This document shows positions 8,356 to 16,472 of a DNA stretch of 64,000 nucleotides, piece by piece; position 1 is the stretch's first letter, and each line of letters opens with the position of its first letter. The translations under genes and the position numbers were made by a program. The DNA comes from Mycobacterium conspicuum (lineage in GTDB: Bacteria > Actinomycetota > Actinomycetes > Mycobacteriales > Mycobacteriaceae), in NCBI RefSeq assembly GCF_010730195.1, contig NZ_AP022613.1:4898001-4962000 (forward strand), given 5' to 3'. Under the pieces are notes generated by a model. The model searched no databases and was not told the DNA's origin. It was given only the letters and a program-made list of their open reading frames with translations.

Positions 8356-9344
8356 CTCAGGGCGGGGATCACTTCGCGTTCGAACAACTCGATGCCCGAG
8401 CGGTCGTAGGCGGCCTCGGGGAAGTAGCAGATCGCGTACTCGCACCCGAGGTCGCGGACTTTGCCGATCCGCTCGGCCACTTGTTCCGGTGTGCCCGTCG
8501 TCGAATCCGGGCCACCGCCGGCGGCGATCATCGAATCCAGCAGCGCGTCGGGCATGTACCCGGTGAGTCGCTCGCGCATCCGCTGCTGGCGGTCCTTGAC
8601 GTCGGTCTCGGAGGTGCCGACGATCACGGTGAAATTCGCCGAGCGCACGATGGCGTCGAAGTCGGTGCCCAGCTTGCCGCAGTGCTGCGCCAATACCTCG
8701 GACTTGTGCGCGAACTCGTCCAACGCCGGGGTGAAGTTGGTGTACTGCGCGTACTTCGCTGCGATGCGCAGCGTCACCTTCTCCCCGCCGCCGGCGATCC
8801 ACAGCGGAATACCGTTGTCCTGCAACGGCTTCGGGGCAACGATCGCGCCGTCCACCTGGTAGTGCTTACCGTCGAAGCTGACCTTGCCGTCGCGCCAGGC
8901 GTCCCGCATGATCTGCACGCCCTCGTCGAGGCGGCCCAGCCGCTCCCCGGCCGGCGGAAAGCCGTACCCGTATGCGCGCCATTCGTGTTCGTACCAGCCG
9001 CCGCCGATCCCCATTTGGATCCGGCCGCCGGAGATGATGTCCGAGGTGGCCGCCACCTTGGCCAGGTACACCGGATTGCGGTAGCTCATCGCGGTGCACA
9101 TCTGGCCGAGCTTGATCCGCGACGTCACCGCGGCGTAGGCCGCCATCAGCGACCAGGCCTCGTGCGTGGCCTCGTCGCTGGGCAACGGGACGGTGTGGAA
9201 GTGGTCGTAGACCCACAGCGAGTCCCACGCGGCGGCGGCGTCGGCGTAGGTGGCCAGGTCGCGCATCACCGCCCAGTGTTGCTTGGGTTCGATGCCGACC
9301 AGATCCATCCGCCAGCCCTGCGGAATGAACAATCCAAAGCGCAT
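8352..9344 (-). CDS. LLM-class F420-dependent oxidoreductase
   Basis: The 330-residue luciferase-like TIM-barrel protein has MRFGLFIPQG at the start, DSLWVYDHF, a typical RIKLGQMCTAMSYRNPVYLAK segment, GGRIQMGIGGGWYEHEWRAYG, and PLWIAGGGEKVTLRIAAKYA. Mycobacterial proteins with this pattern usually use coenzyme F420 as hydride carrier; the substrate cannot be deduced. The ATG at 9344 begins the conserved first strand; the upstream extension to 9539 is not family-like. The stop overlaps that of the convergent ABM gene. Confidence 0.87.
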   Translation of the reverse strand: MRFGLFIPQGWRMDLVGIEPKQHWAVMRDLATYADAAAAWDSLWVYDHFHTVPLPSDEATHEAWSLMAAYAAVTSRIKLGQMCTAMSYRNPVYLAKVAATSDIISGGRIQMGIGGGWYEHEWRAYGYGFPPAGERLGRLDEGVQIMRDAWRDGKVSFDGKHYQVDGAIVAPKPLQDNGIPLWIAGGGEKVTLRIAAKYAQYTNFTPALDEFAHKSEVLAQHCGKLGTDFDAIVRSANFTVIVGTSETDVKDRQQRMRERLTGYMPDALLDSMIAAGGGPDSTTGTPEQVAERIGKVRDLGCEYAICYFPEAAYDRSGIELFEREVIPALS

Positions 9345-9373
9345 AGTTAGGGAGCCTAATCCTCCGCTAATGC

Positions 9374-9877
9374 TCAGAAAAACCTGGACCCCGACGGCTG
9401 CATGAAGAACCCATGCTCGCCGTTGAAGGTGTCCAAGCAGGCGCTGAGCCGGTTGTCCCCGACCGCACACGTGACGTTGCCGAAAGACACTTTCTGCCCT
9501 GGGCTCAACGGTCTGGCGTACGCGAAACGGTTGGTGCAATCGCTGCCTTCCCAGGTGCGGTCATAGGAATCCTTGGACGACTCCCAGGTGATCTCCCCGA
9601 ATGCGCAGGGATCATTCGAATCCGCCATCTGGCCTTTACAGCGCAGGTACTGCGAAGAGTGGCCGCCGGCCTCCCTGGTGAACGAGCAGGTCAAGTCGTA
9701 GGGCGTGGAGAAAGTCACCATCCCCGGCGCATTCCCTTCCACGAAGTACTGGTCGGCGGAGACTGTCGAAAAGCCGCTCAGATCGGGGAAGCCCGGGGGC
9801 AGGGCCGAGGCGCTCGGAGCCAGCGCCGGGGCCAGCAGCACTCCGGTGATCAGCACCGCCATCAGCTTGAGTCGCAT
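9374..9877 (-). CDS. Secreted hypothetical protein with paired cysteines
   Basis: The 167-residue precursor has a clear Sec signal peptide (MRLKLMAVLITGVLLAPALA, cleavage near PSASA). The mature domain has several cysteines that could form disulfides (LTCSF, YLRCKG, PCAFGE, GSDCTNRF, VTCAVG, SACLD). ATG 9877 was chosen because GGGAGGCGAG lies just upstream; an in-frame ATG 12 bases earlier is less likely. I do not recognise the family, and no enzyme motif is visible. It is 29 bases upstream of the LLM gene. Confidence 0.75.
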   Translation of the reverse strand: MRLKLMAVLITGVLLAPALAPSASALPPGFPDLSGFSTVSADQYFVEGNAPGMVTFSTPYDLTCSFTREAGGHSSQYLRCKGQMADSNDPCAFGEITWESSKDSYDRTWEGSDCTNRFAYARPLSPGQKVSFGNVTCAVGDNRLSACLDTFNGEHGFFMQPSGSRFF

Positions 9878-9924
9878 CTCGCCTCCCATTGACCGTTTCT
9901 TAATACTCAGTCGCGTTGTGTGCG

Positions 9925-10383
9925 TCAGACATCGAAGAGTAGGCGTACTTGGCGCGGGTTGTGCAGGATATGCACGGCCGCGTCGCAGGCGGACCTCGCG
10001 ATCGCCGCTCTGATCACGGGCAGGCTGTCGCGGCGATAGCGACACACCCACGCCCAGTATTCGCGGGTTTCTCGCGATCGTCGCAGCGTGCGCCACACGC
10101 AGCGGCACAGTGGGAAATCCAGCACCACGATCGTGTCGGCCGCGCGCAACCGCAGAGCCAGGCCGGTGTCGTACGGGCCGAGGTCGCCGTCGATGATCCA
10201 GCGCTCACCCGCCACCAGCCGGCGCTGGATCTCCGTCCAGTCCTGTTCGGCGGTCGGCCGCGGACCGGGCAGCCAGAAGAGGCTGTCCAATTCGATGACG
10301 GGTATGCGCAGGCGAACCGAGAGTTGCTGCGCCAGAACCGATTTCCCCGCGCCGCCGCGGCCGAGGATGACGACGCGTTGCAT
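9925..10383 (-). CDS. Small P-loop NTPase, adenylate-kinase/FlaR-like
   Basis: The 152-residue protein begins with a Walker A loop (MQRVVILGRGGAGKS, residues 8-15). It continues with IELDSLFWLPGPRPT, WIIDGDLGPYD and a LRAADTIVVLDFPLCRC segment, the layout of the DNA-topology-modulation (FlaR) or adenylate-kinase-related proteins. It could phosphorylate a nucleotide or another small molecule; the substrate is unknown. The ATG at 10383 sits directly before the P-loop strand; the longer upstream frame is antisense to the small secreted gene and is rejected. Confidence 0.8.
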   Translation of the reverse strand: MQRVVILGRGGAGKSVLAQQLSVRLRIPVIELDSLFWLPGPRPTAEQDWTEIQRRLVAGERWIIDGDLGPYDTGLALRLRAADTIVVLDFPLCRCVWRTLRRSRETREYWAWVCRYRRDSLPVIRAAIARSACDAAVHILHNPRQVRLLFDV

Positions 10384-10459
10384 GCTGCCCTCCAGCTTCA
10401 CAGCGGATCGATAACGACGGCTCAGCCTCACGCTAAAACCGGGAGATATTTCTTGATGC

Positions 10460-10681
10460 ATGACTAAGCGCGTCATCCCCGCTGCGCAACTGATTTTGGC
10501 CGGGGCCGCCACCGCCGCAACGTTGGCGCTCTTCAACGTCGCGCAAGCCAATGCGGCGGCGGGTGGCTTCGCCACCGACGACCCCGGCAACTTTGTCAAC
10601 GACAACGGCCAGACTTCGGGCGACATCTTCACGCAGAACGCCCAGGACCAGAGCACCGCGAGCGGCGCGGGGACGTCGTAA
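10460..10681 (+). CDS. Small secreted protein
   Basis: This 73-residue product has a basic N-terminus (MTKR), a hydrophobic signal segment of about 20 residues, and an Ala-rich cleavage region (AQANAAAG). A short polar mature peptide follows (ATDDPGNFVNDNGQTSGDIF, then Gln/Ser/Thr-rich). It has no cysteine and no recognisable domain. It is convergent with the TetR gene ending at 10689. Small genes of this type are common in mycobacteria; function is unknown. Confidence 0.6.
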   Translation: MTKRVIPAAQLILAGAATAATLALFNVAQANAAAGGFATDDPGNFVNDNGQTSGDIFTQNAQDQSTASGAGTS

Positions 10682-10688
10682 CCCGCCC

Positions 10689-11225
10689 TCAGGTCCCCAG
10701 CGCGTCGAGCGCGGCCTGCACCGACGAAGCGCGCAACGCGTCGTGATCGGCGTCGGGAAACTGTAAACAGCAGTCCTGCAGTCCGCCGAACGCCACCACC
10801 GCGCGGGTTGACTGCGCCAACGTCGGTTTCGGCCCGAATACCAACTTGCCCAGCCGGTCACGCCACGCCAGTACCTTGTCGATCAGGCCAAGCTCGGCCA
10901 GCATCGTCAATTCCGCCAGCACCAGCACCAAGTCCTGACGGTGCCGATAGTGAAAATCGAAATAGCCTTCCAGCACCTCGCGGGCATCGATCTCGTCGCG
11001 AGTCTCTTGGTCGGCGACGAACTGCTCGCCTTCGTCGATCAACGGAACCAGGATGCTGCGCACCAGCTCTTCGCGCGACGCGAAGTGGTAATACAACGCG
11101 GGTTTGGTGATCCCCAGCTTGTCGGCGATGTCCTGCAAGCTGGTGCGCTGCACCCCCTGCTGCAGAAACAAATCCCGGGCGACCTCCTGGATTCGCCGCC
11201 GAGTGCCCGACCGGGGTCTGACCAT
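10689..11225 (-). CDS. TetR-family transcriptional repressor
   Basis: The 178-residue protein has an N-terminal TetR helix-turn-helix (RIQEVARDLFLQQGVQRTSLQ, DIADKLGITKPALYYHFASREEL) and a C-terminal ligand-binding helical domain (DFHYRHRQDLVLVLAELTML). It is divergent from the FAD monooxygenase at 11294. The 68-base intergenic region holds an imperfect palindrome of TetR-operator type, so autorepression and control of the monooxygenase are likely. The ligand is unknown. Confidence 0.9.
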   Translation of the reverse strand: MVRPRSGTRRRIQEVARDLFLQQGVQRTSLQDIADKLGITKPALYYHFASREELVRSILVPLIDEGEQFVADQETRDEIDAREVLEGYFDFHYRHRQDLVLVLAELTMLAELGLIDKVLAWRDRLGKLVFGPKPTLAQSTRAVVAFGGLQDCCLQFPDADHDALRASSVQAALDALGT

Positions 11226-11242
11226 CCTAAGAGAATAACTTA

Positions 11243-11258
11243 CTTACCGATCGTTAAG
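11243..11258. promoter_or_regulatory. Probable TetR operator between divergent tetR and FAD monooxygenase genes
   Basis: CTTACCGATCGTTAAG is a 16-base near-perfect inverted repeat; the half-sites CTTACCGA and CTTAACGA agree at 7 of 8 positions. It lies 18 bases from the TetR start and about 35 bases from the monooxygenase start. Its form resembles the CTTACCGATCGGTAAG type bound by many mycobacterial TetR proteins. Function is inferred from position and symmetry. Confidence 0.6.
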
Positions 11259-11260
11259 CC

Positions 11261-11279
11261 CTATGTTAGGCTGACCTAA
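11261..11279. promoter_or_regulatory. IdeR-type iron box upstream of FAD monooxygenase
   Basis: CTATGTTAGGCTGACCTAA matches 16 of 19 positions of the IdeR iron-box consensus TTAGGTTAGGCTAACCTAA. It lies 14 bases before the ATG at 11294, where bound IdeR would be expected to block transcription under iron-replete conditions. The match was counted by eye. Confidence 0.6.
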
Positions 11280-11293
11280 CTTAGGAGGTTGCC

Positions 11294-12499
11294 ATGCGGA
11301 TTCTCATCTCGGGGGCCAGCATCGCGGGCCCGGTCCTGGCGTACTGGCTCACCCGGTACGGCTTCGACGTCACCGTCGTCGAGCGCGCGCCGGCCTTGCG
11401 CAAGACCGGCGGCCATGCCGTCGACCTGTTCCGACCGGCCATGGAGATCTCGGAAAAGATGGGCGTGCTGCCGCGCATCGAGGCACTGGCCACCGGCACG
11501 GACCGGCTGACGATGTACCGCGACGGCGCGGCGCACCCCGCTCGCATCGACTACCACAAGCTGGTCGGCGGCATTTCCGACCGGCACGTGGAGATCATGC
11601 GAGACGACCTCAGCGAGGTCTACTACGACGCCGGCCGCGACGACGTGGAGTACCTCTTCGGCGACTCGATCACCGCCATCTCGCCCGACGCGCAGGTGAC
11701 CTTCGAGCACGCGCCGCCACGCAAGTTCGACGTCGTCATCGGCGCCGACGGCCTGCATTCGAACGTCAGGCGCCTGGTCTTCGGCGAGGCCGCGGAACGC
11801 ACCAACTTTCTCGGCGGATATCTGGCCGTGCAATCCGTCCCGAAATCACTTGCGCCGGTTGGGGAGATGATTGTTCATCTCGGTGCGGGCCGCCTCGCGG
11901 GCATCTACACCGCGCAGCCGTTGGATGACGCGCGCGCGTTGTTCATGTTCAAAAGCAAGGAAGAACTACAGTACCACTACCGAGATGTGGTGCGGCAGAA
12001 GGAAATACTGCGCACCGCGTTCGCGGGCCGGCATGCGATGGTGGATCGCTGGCTCGACGAGCTTGAGCACACGCCGACGTTCTACTTCGACTCGATCACG
12101 CAGTTGCAACTGGACACCTGGTCGCGCGGCCGCGTCACCCTGGTCGGTGATGCCGGCTATTGCCCGGGCCCCGCGGTGGGCGGCAGCACGAGCATCGCGG
12201 TGCTGGGCGCCTACATTCTGGCCGGCGAGCTGGCGCAGGCCAACGGCGACTACGTTCGGGCGTTCGCGGCCTACGAGGCCGAGATGGATGAACCGGTGCG
12301 GCGCAGCCGCGCCATGGCGCGCGGCATCGCCAAGGGGCTCATCCCCAACTCGCGAGCTGGTGTGTGGGCCTTAACCCGTGGCGCCCAATTGATCTCGACG
12401 TTGCCCGCCGGCCTGACCAAGGCCGTCGCGAAGCTGAACACCAAGACCGTGCGGCTCTACGACACGATGCACTACAAGGAGTACGCCCCAGCGCCTTGA
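11294..12499 (+). CDS. FAD-dependent monooxygenase (PHBH/TetX-like)
   Basis: The 401-residue class A flavoprotein hydroxylase has an N-terminal dinucleotide-binding fold (ILISGASIAGPVLAYWL) ending in an acidic residue (VVERAP). A second FAD motif, DVVIGADGLHSNVR, follows, and near residue 285 the GD-type motif TLVGDAGYCPGPAVGGST. These enzymes insert one oxygen atom into aromatic or polyketide-like substrates using NAD(P)H. The start has TTAGGAGGTTGCC upstream. It is controlled by a region with a TetR-type palindrome and an IdeR-like box, which suggests induction by a ligand and by low iron. The substrate is unknown. Confidence 0.9.
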   Translation: MRILISGASIAGPVLAYWLTRYGFDVTVVERAPALRKTGGHAVDLFRPAMEISEKMGVLPRIEALATGTDRLTMYRDGAAHPARIDYHKLVGGISDRHVEIMRDDLSEVYYDAGRDDVEYLFGDSITAISPDAQVTFEHAPPRKFDVVIGADGLHSNVRRLVFGEAAERTNFLGGYLAVQSVPKSLAPVGEMIVHLGAGRLAGIYTAQPLDDARALFMFKSKEELQYHYRDVVRQKEILRTAFAGRHAMVDRWLDELEHTPTFYFDSITQLQLDTWSRGRVTLVGDAGYCPGPAVGGSTSIAVLGAYILAGELAQANGDYVRAFAAYEAEMDEPVRRSRAMARGIAKGLIPNSRAGVWALTRGAQLISTLPAGLTKAVAKLNTKTVRLYDTMHYKEYAPAP

Positions 12500-12511
12500 C
12501 CGCGAGCCAGC

Positions 12512-14656
12512 TTAGGTCAGCGAGTCCGGCGGCAGGAAGCGGTCGCCGTACTTGGCGGCCAGCTCACGGGCCCGCGCCACGAACGCTTGCTTACCCGTGC
12601 CGCCGGCACCCGAGTAGCCGACGATGAACTGCGCGCTGCCACCGGTCCACGGCGGGAACCCGATGCCCATGATCGAGCCGATGTTGGCGTCGGCCGTCGA
12701 CGTCAGTACGCCCTCGTCGAGGCACTTCTGGGTTTCCAGCGCCTCGGCGAACAGCATCCGGTCGATCATGTCCTGCAGCGGCGGCTCCGATGCCCCGGAC
12801 TTGAACGTCTCGCGCAGGCCCGGCCACAACCCGGTGCGCTTGCCGTCGGGGTACTCGTAGAACCCCGCGCCCTTCAACCGCCCCGACCGGCCGAGCTCAA
12901 TCATCTTCTCCACCACGGCTTCTGCCGGGTGCGGCTCGTAGGTGCCGCCGGCGTCCTCGACGCCCTTGCGGGTGGCGACGGCGATCTTGTGCATCAGCTC
13001 CAGGTTGAGCTCGTCGGACAGCTGCAGCGGCGGCGCCGGGTAGCCGGCCTGCGAACCGGCGTGCTCGATGCTGGCCGGCTCCACACCCTCGCCCAGCATC
13101 GCCAGCGCCTCGTTGACGAAGGTGCCGATGACGCGGGAGGTGAAGAACCCGCGGCTGTCGTTGACCACGATCGGGGTCTTGCCGATGGCCAGCGTGTAGT
13201 CGAACACGCGCGCTAGCGCCTCGTCAGATGTCTTCTCGCCCTTGATGATTTCCACCAGCGGCATCTTGTCGACCGGCGAGAAGAAGTGGATCCCGATGAA
13301 GTCCTCCTGGCGCTTGACGCCGGTGGCCAGCCCGGTGATCGGCAACGTGGAGGTGTTGGATCCCAGCACCGCGTTGGGCTCGACCACGTCCTCGATCTCC
13401 TGGAACACCTTGTGCTTGAGCTCCTGGTTCTCGAACACCGCCTCGATGACGAAGTCGACACCCTTGAGGTCGGCCGCATCGGCCGTCGGCGTGATCCGGC
13501 TCAGCAGCGCCTTGGACTTCTCTTCGGTGGTCTTGCCACGCTGAAGTGCCTTGGCCTCAAGCTTTTCCGAGTAGCCCTTGCCCTTCTGCGCGGCATCCAG
13601 GCTGACGTCCTTGAGCACCACGTCGTAGCCGGCCTTGGCCGAGACGTAGGCGATGCCGGCGCCCATCATGCCGGCGCCGAGCACGCCGATCTTGTTGATC
13701 TTCACCGGTTCGATGCCGTCGGGTCGCGACCCGCCGCCGTTGATGGTCTGCAGGTCGAAGAAGAACGCCTGAATCATATTCTTGGCGACCTGGCCGGTGA
13801 CCAGTGACGCGAAGTAGCGGCTCTCGATGCGGCTGGCGGTGTCGAAGTCGACCTGGGCGCCCTCGACCGCGGCCGCCAGGATCGCCCGCGGCGCCGGCAT
13901 CGGCGCGCCCTTGAGCTGCTTGCGCAGCAACGCCGGGAACGACGGCAGGATGGCCGCCAGCGCCGGCGACGACGGGGTGCCGCCGGGCATCTTGTAGCCC
14001 TTGGCATCCCAGGGCTGGGTGTGCGAGTCGGGGTTGGCTTTGATCCATGCCTTGGCCGCCGGCACCAGTTCCTCGACCAAACCGACCAACTCGTCGACGA
14101 GTCCGTTCTCCTTGGCCTGCTGAGGCTTGAACCGGGTGCCCTGGGACAAAACATTCATGAACGCGTTCTGGATGCCGAACATCCGCACGGTGCGGGTCAC
14201 CCCGCCGCCGCCCGGCAACAGGCCCAGCGTCACCTCGGGCAGACCGAGCTGACTGCCCTTAACGTCGGCGGCGATCCGGTGGTGACACGCGAGCGCGATC
14301 TCCAATCCACCGCCGAGGGCGGCGCCGTTGATGGCGGCCACCACCGGCTTGCCGAGCGTCTCGAGCGCGCGCAGGTCGCGCTTGACCGCCTCGACGGTGT
14401 CGAACGCCTCGCCGGCGTCCTCGGGTCCGAGATTGATCATGCCCTTCAGATCACCGCCGGCGAAGAAGGTCTTCTTCGCGCTGGTGATCACCACGCCGGT
14501 GATCGAATCCTTCTCTGCCACAAGGCGTTCTACGGCGTTGTGCATCGATTCGGCGTAGTGCTCGTTCATCACGTTGGCCGACCCGGTGGGGTCGTCCAGC
14601 GTCAGGGTGACGATGCCGTCGGCGTCCTTGTCCCACTGAATCGTGTTCTCTGCCAT
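12512..14656 (-). CDS. fadB: Multifunctional fatty-acid oxidation protein FadB (enoyl-CoA hydratase/3-hydroxyacyl-CoA dehydrogenase)
   Basis: The 714-residue fusion has an N-terminal crotonase domain (FFAGGDLKGM, GAALGGGLEIALACHHRI) and, from about residue 330, a 3-hydroxyacyl-CoA dehydrogenase domain (KIGVLGAGMMGAGIAYVSA, SNTSTLPIT, GIHFFSPVDKMPLVEI). It forms the alpha subunit of the trifunctional beta-oxidation complex with FadA. The ATG at 14656 lies 4 bases after the fadA stop, so fadA-fadB is one operon. Length matches M. tuberculosis FadB (about 720 residues). All motifs look intact. Confidence 0.96.
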   Translation of the reverse strand: MAENTIQWDKDADGIVTLTLDDPTGSANVMNEHYAESMHNAVERLVAEKDSITGVVITSAKKTFFAGGDLKGMINLGPEDAGEAFDTVEAVKRDLRALETLGKPVVAAINGAALGGGLEIALACHHRIAADVKGSQLGLPEVTLGLLPGGGGVTRTVRMFGIQNAFMNVLSQGTRFKPQQAKENGLVDELVGLVEELVPAAKAWIKANPDSHTQPWDAKGYKMPGGTPSSPALAAILPSFPALLRKQLKGAPMPAPRAILAAAVEGAQVDFDTASRIESRYFASLVTGQVAKNMIQAFFFDLQTINGGGSRPDGIEPVKINKIGVLGAGMMGAGIAYVSAKAGYDVVLKDVSLDAAQKGKGYSEKLEAKALQRGKTTEEKSKALLSRITPTADAADLKGVDFVIEAVFENQELKHKVFQEIEDVVEPNAVLGSNTSTLPITGLATGVKRQEDFIGIHFFSPVDKMPLVEIIKGEKTSDEALARVFDYTLAIGKTPIVVNDSRGFFTSRVIGTFVNEALAMLGEGVEPASIEHAGSQAGYPAPPLQLSDELNLELMHKIAVATRKGVEDAGGTYEPHPAEAVVEKMIELGRSGRLKGAGFYEYPDGKRTGLWPGLRETFKSGASEPPLQDMIDRMLFAEALETQKCLDEGVLTSTADANIGSIMGIGFPPWTGGSAQFIVGYSGAGGTGKQAFVARARELAAKYGDRFLPPDSLT

Positions 14657-14660
14657 GGTC

Positions 14661-15872
14661 TTAAACCCTCTCGATGATGGTCGCGACGCCCATGCCGCCG
14701 CCGATGCACAGGGTGACAAGCGCGCGACGGGCGTTGCGGCGCTCCAGTTCGTCGACCATGGTGCCCAGGATCATCGCACCGGTGGCGCCCAGCGGGTGGC
14801 CCATCGCGATGGCGCCGCCGTTGACGTTGAGGATCTCGTCGCCAATGTTGAGGTCCCGCTGGAACTTCAGCACCACCGAGGCGAACGCCTCGTTGAGTTC
14901 GAACAGGTCGATGTCGTCGACGGTGAGACCGGCACGGTCGAGCACCTTGCGGGTCGCCGGGGTGGGGCCGGTCAACATGATGGTGGCGTCGGCGCCGCTG
15001 GTGGCGGTGGCCACGATGCGGGCCCGCGGGGTCAGGCCCTGCGACTTGCCCGCCGCCTCGGAGCCGATCAGCACCAGCGCGGCGCCGTCGACGATGCCCG
15101 AACTGTTGCCGCCGGTGTGGACGTGGTTGATCTTTTCGACCCAGTGGTACTTCTGCAGCGCCACGTCGTCGAAGCCGCCCATCTCGCCGATGCCGTCGAA
15201 CGCGGTCTTCAGTTTGGCCAGACCCTCCATCGTGGTCTCTGGCCGCATGTGCTCGTCGTGGTCGAGGATCACCAGGCCGTTCTGGTCCCGCACCGGTACG
15301 ACCGACTTGGCGAAATAGCCGCCGGACCAGGCCGCGGCCGCGCGCTCCTGGCTGCGCAACGCGTAGGCGTCCACGTCCTCGCGGCTAAAGCCCTCGATGG
15401 TGGCGATCAAATCGGCGCCGATGCCCTGCGGGGCGATGTAGTTGTCGTAGGTGAACGGCACGTCGGTGAACATGGCGCCGCCGTCGGATCCCATCGGGAC
15501 CCGGCTCATCGACTCCACGCCGCCGGCCAGCACCAGGTCGTCCCAGCCGGAGCGCACTTTTTGCGCGGCGGTGTTGACGGCCTCCAGGCCGGAGGCGCAG
15601 AACCGGTTGAGCTGCACACCGCCGACGGTGTCGGGCAGGTGGGCCGCGAGTACCGCGGTGCGGGCGATGTCGGCGCCCTGATCGCCCACGGGCGAGACGC
15701 AGCCGAGGATGACGTCGCTGATCAGGTTCTCGTCGAGGTCGGGGTGGCGCTTGCGCAGCTCCTCGATCAGGCCGACGACCAGGTTGAGTGGCTTGACTTC
15801 GTTCAGTGCGCCGTTGCGTTGCTTGCCGCGCGGGGTGCGGATGGCCTCGTAGATGAAGGCTTCTTCGGGCAT
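14661..15872 (-). CDS. fadA: Acetyl-CoA acyltransferase (thiolase) FadA
   Basis: This 403-residue classical thiolase has the nucleophilic Cys in NRFCASGLEAVN, the catalytic His in GGAIAMGHPLGATGA, and the second Cys in LCIGGGMG. It cleaves 3-ketoacyl-CoA in the last step of beta-oxidation, in complex with FadB, encoded immediately downstream. Contrast it with the thiolase-like protein at 6311, where the His is missing. A strong palindrome (15926-15941) lies 54 bases before its start and may be an operator for the fadA-fadB operon. Confidence 0.96.
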   Translation of the reverse strand: MPEEAFIYEAIRTPRGKQRNGALNEVKPLNLVVGLIEELRKRHPDLDENLISDVILGCVSPVGDQGADIARTAVLAAHLPDTVGGVQLNRFCASGLEAVNTAAQKVRSGWDDLVLAGGVESMSRVPMGSDGGAMFTDVPFTYDNYIAPQGIGADLIATIEGFSREDVDAYALRSQERAAAAWSGGYFAKSVVPVRDQNGLVILDHDEHMRPETTMEGLAKLKTAFDGIGEMGGFDDVALQKYHWVEKINHVHTGGNSSGIVDGAALVLIGSEAAGKSQGLTPRARIVATATSGADATIMLTGPTPATRKVLDRAGLTVDDIDLFELNEAFASVVLKFQRDLNIGDEILNVNGGAIAMGHPLGATGAMILGTMVDELERRNARRALVTLCIGGGMGVATIIERV

Positions 15873-15925
15873 ATCGGATTCCTCGGTTCGCCAAAAGTGG
15901 GGTGCTAGATCCGAGTTACACCCTA

Positions 15926-15941
15926 AACCAACCTGTTGGTT
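15926..15941. promoter_or_regulatory. Candidate operator upstream of fadA-fadB
   Basis: AACCAAC-CT-GTTGGTT is a perfect 7-base inverted repeat with a 2-base spacer, 54-69 bases upstream of the fadA ATG. It is the only strong symmetry in this intergenic region. A fatty-acid-responsive TetR- or FadR-type regulator is plausible, but none is encoded next to it. Confidence 0.5.
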
Positions 15942-16013
15942 GGGAGAAATGGCGCAGGTCAGCCCGCTAGTCGGCTCGAAAAGGACTCGAAACGACCAAC
16001 CGGGGCCGTCCCG

Positions 16014-16334
16014 TTATTGCCCGAGCCCGCGCGGTTGGTTGGCCACAAAACACTGCACGCGGGTGACGGCATCCTTATGCGCGACGCCCATACCCTCCAA
16101 AATCTGCACTATTTGCGCGGACGGAATGCCACCATCGAAATCCGTCGCGATCACGTGCACGCTGGGGAACCAGACGTCTGCATCGACCCCCTTCGGCGGG
16201 GGTTTGGTGTCACCGCCAACGCACTGGACGTAGCCGTCGATGCCGGTGTCGGCGTTCGCAGCCGACGCCTCGAACAACACAACCGGGGCGACGAGCAACG
16301 CACCGACCGCCGCGCCGACATGGATAAAGCGCAT
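16014..16334 (-). CDS. Small secreted protein (DUF732-like)
   Basis: The 106-residue precursor has an N-terminal hydrophobic signal (MRFIHVGAAVGALLVAPVVL) and a cleavage region near ASAANA. The mature part holds two cysteines (YVQCVGG, VQCFVANQ) and helices of the VVQILEGMGV type that recall the DUF732 family of mycobacterial secreted proteins. ATG 16334 was chosen because the signal peptide starts there; the longer frame to 16406 adds an unconvincing leader. It is divergent from the aminotransferase. Function is unknown. Confidence 0.65.
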   Translation of the reverse strand: MRFIHVGAAVGALLVAPVVLFEASAANADTGIDGYVQCVGGDTKPPPKGVDADVWFPSVHVIATDFDGGIPSAQIVQILEGMGVAHKDAVTRVQCFVANQPRGLGQ

Positions 16335-16472
16335 GCCCACTGATACCACAAAAACAAGGCCATTGGCAGTGGTACAGACCCATTTACCGGAACCGATCAT
16401 CAGCATCGCTAAAGGCCCACCAAAGACGATGTGGCTGAGGGGACGGATGCCGGACCTTTAAGCTCGACCACC

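Noticed and set aside
8461..9350. Plus-strand frames inside the LLM gene
   Set aside because: Antisense shadows with Arg/His/Val-rich composition.
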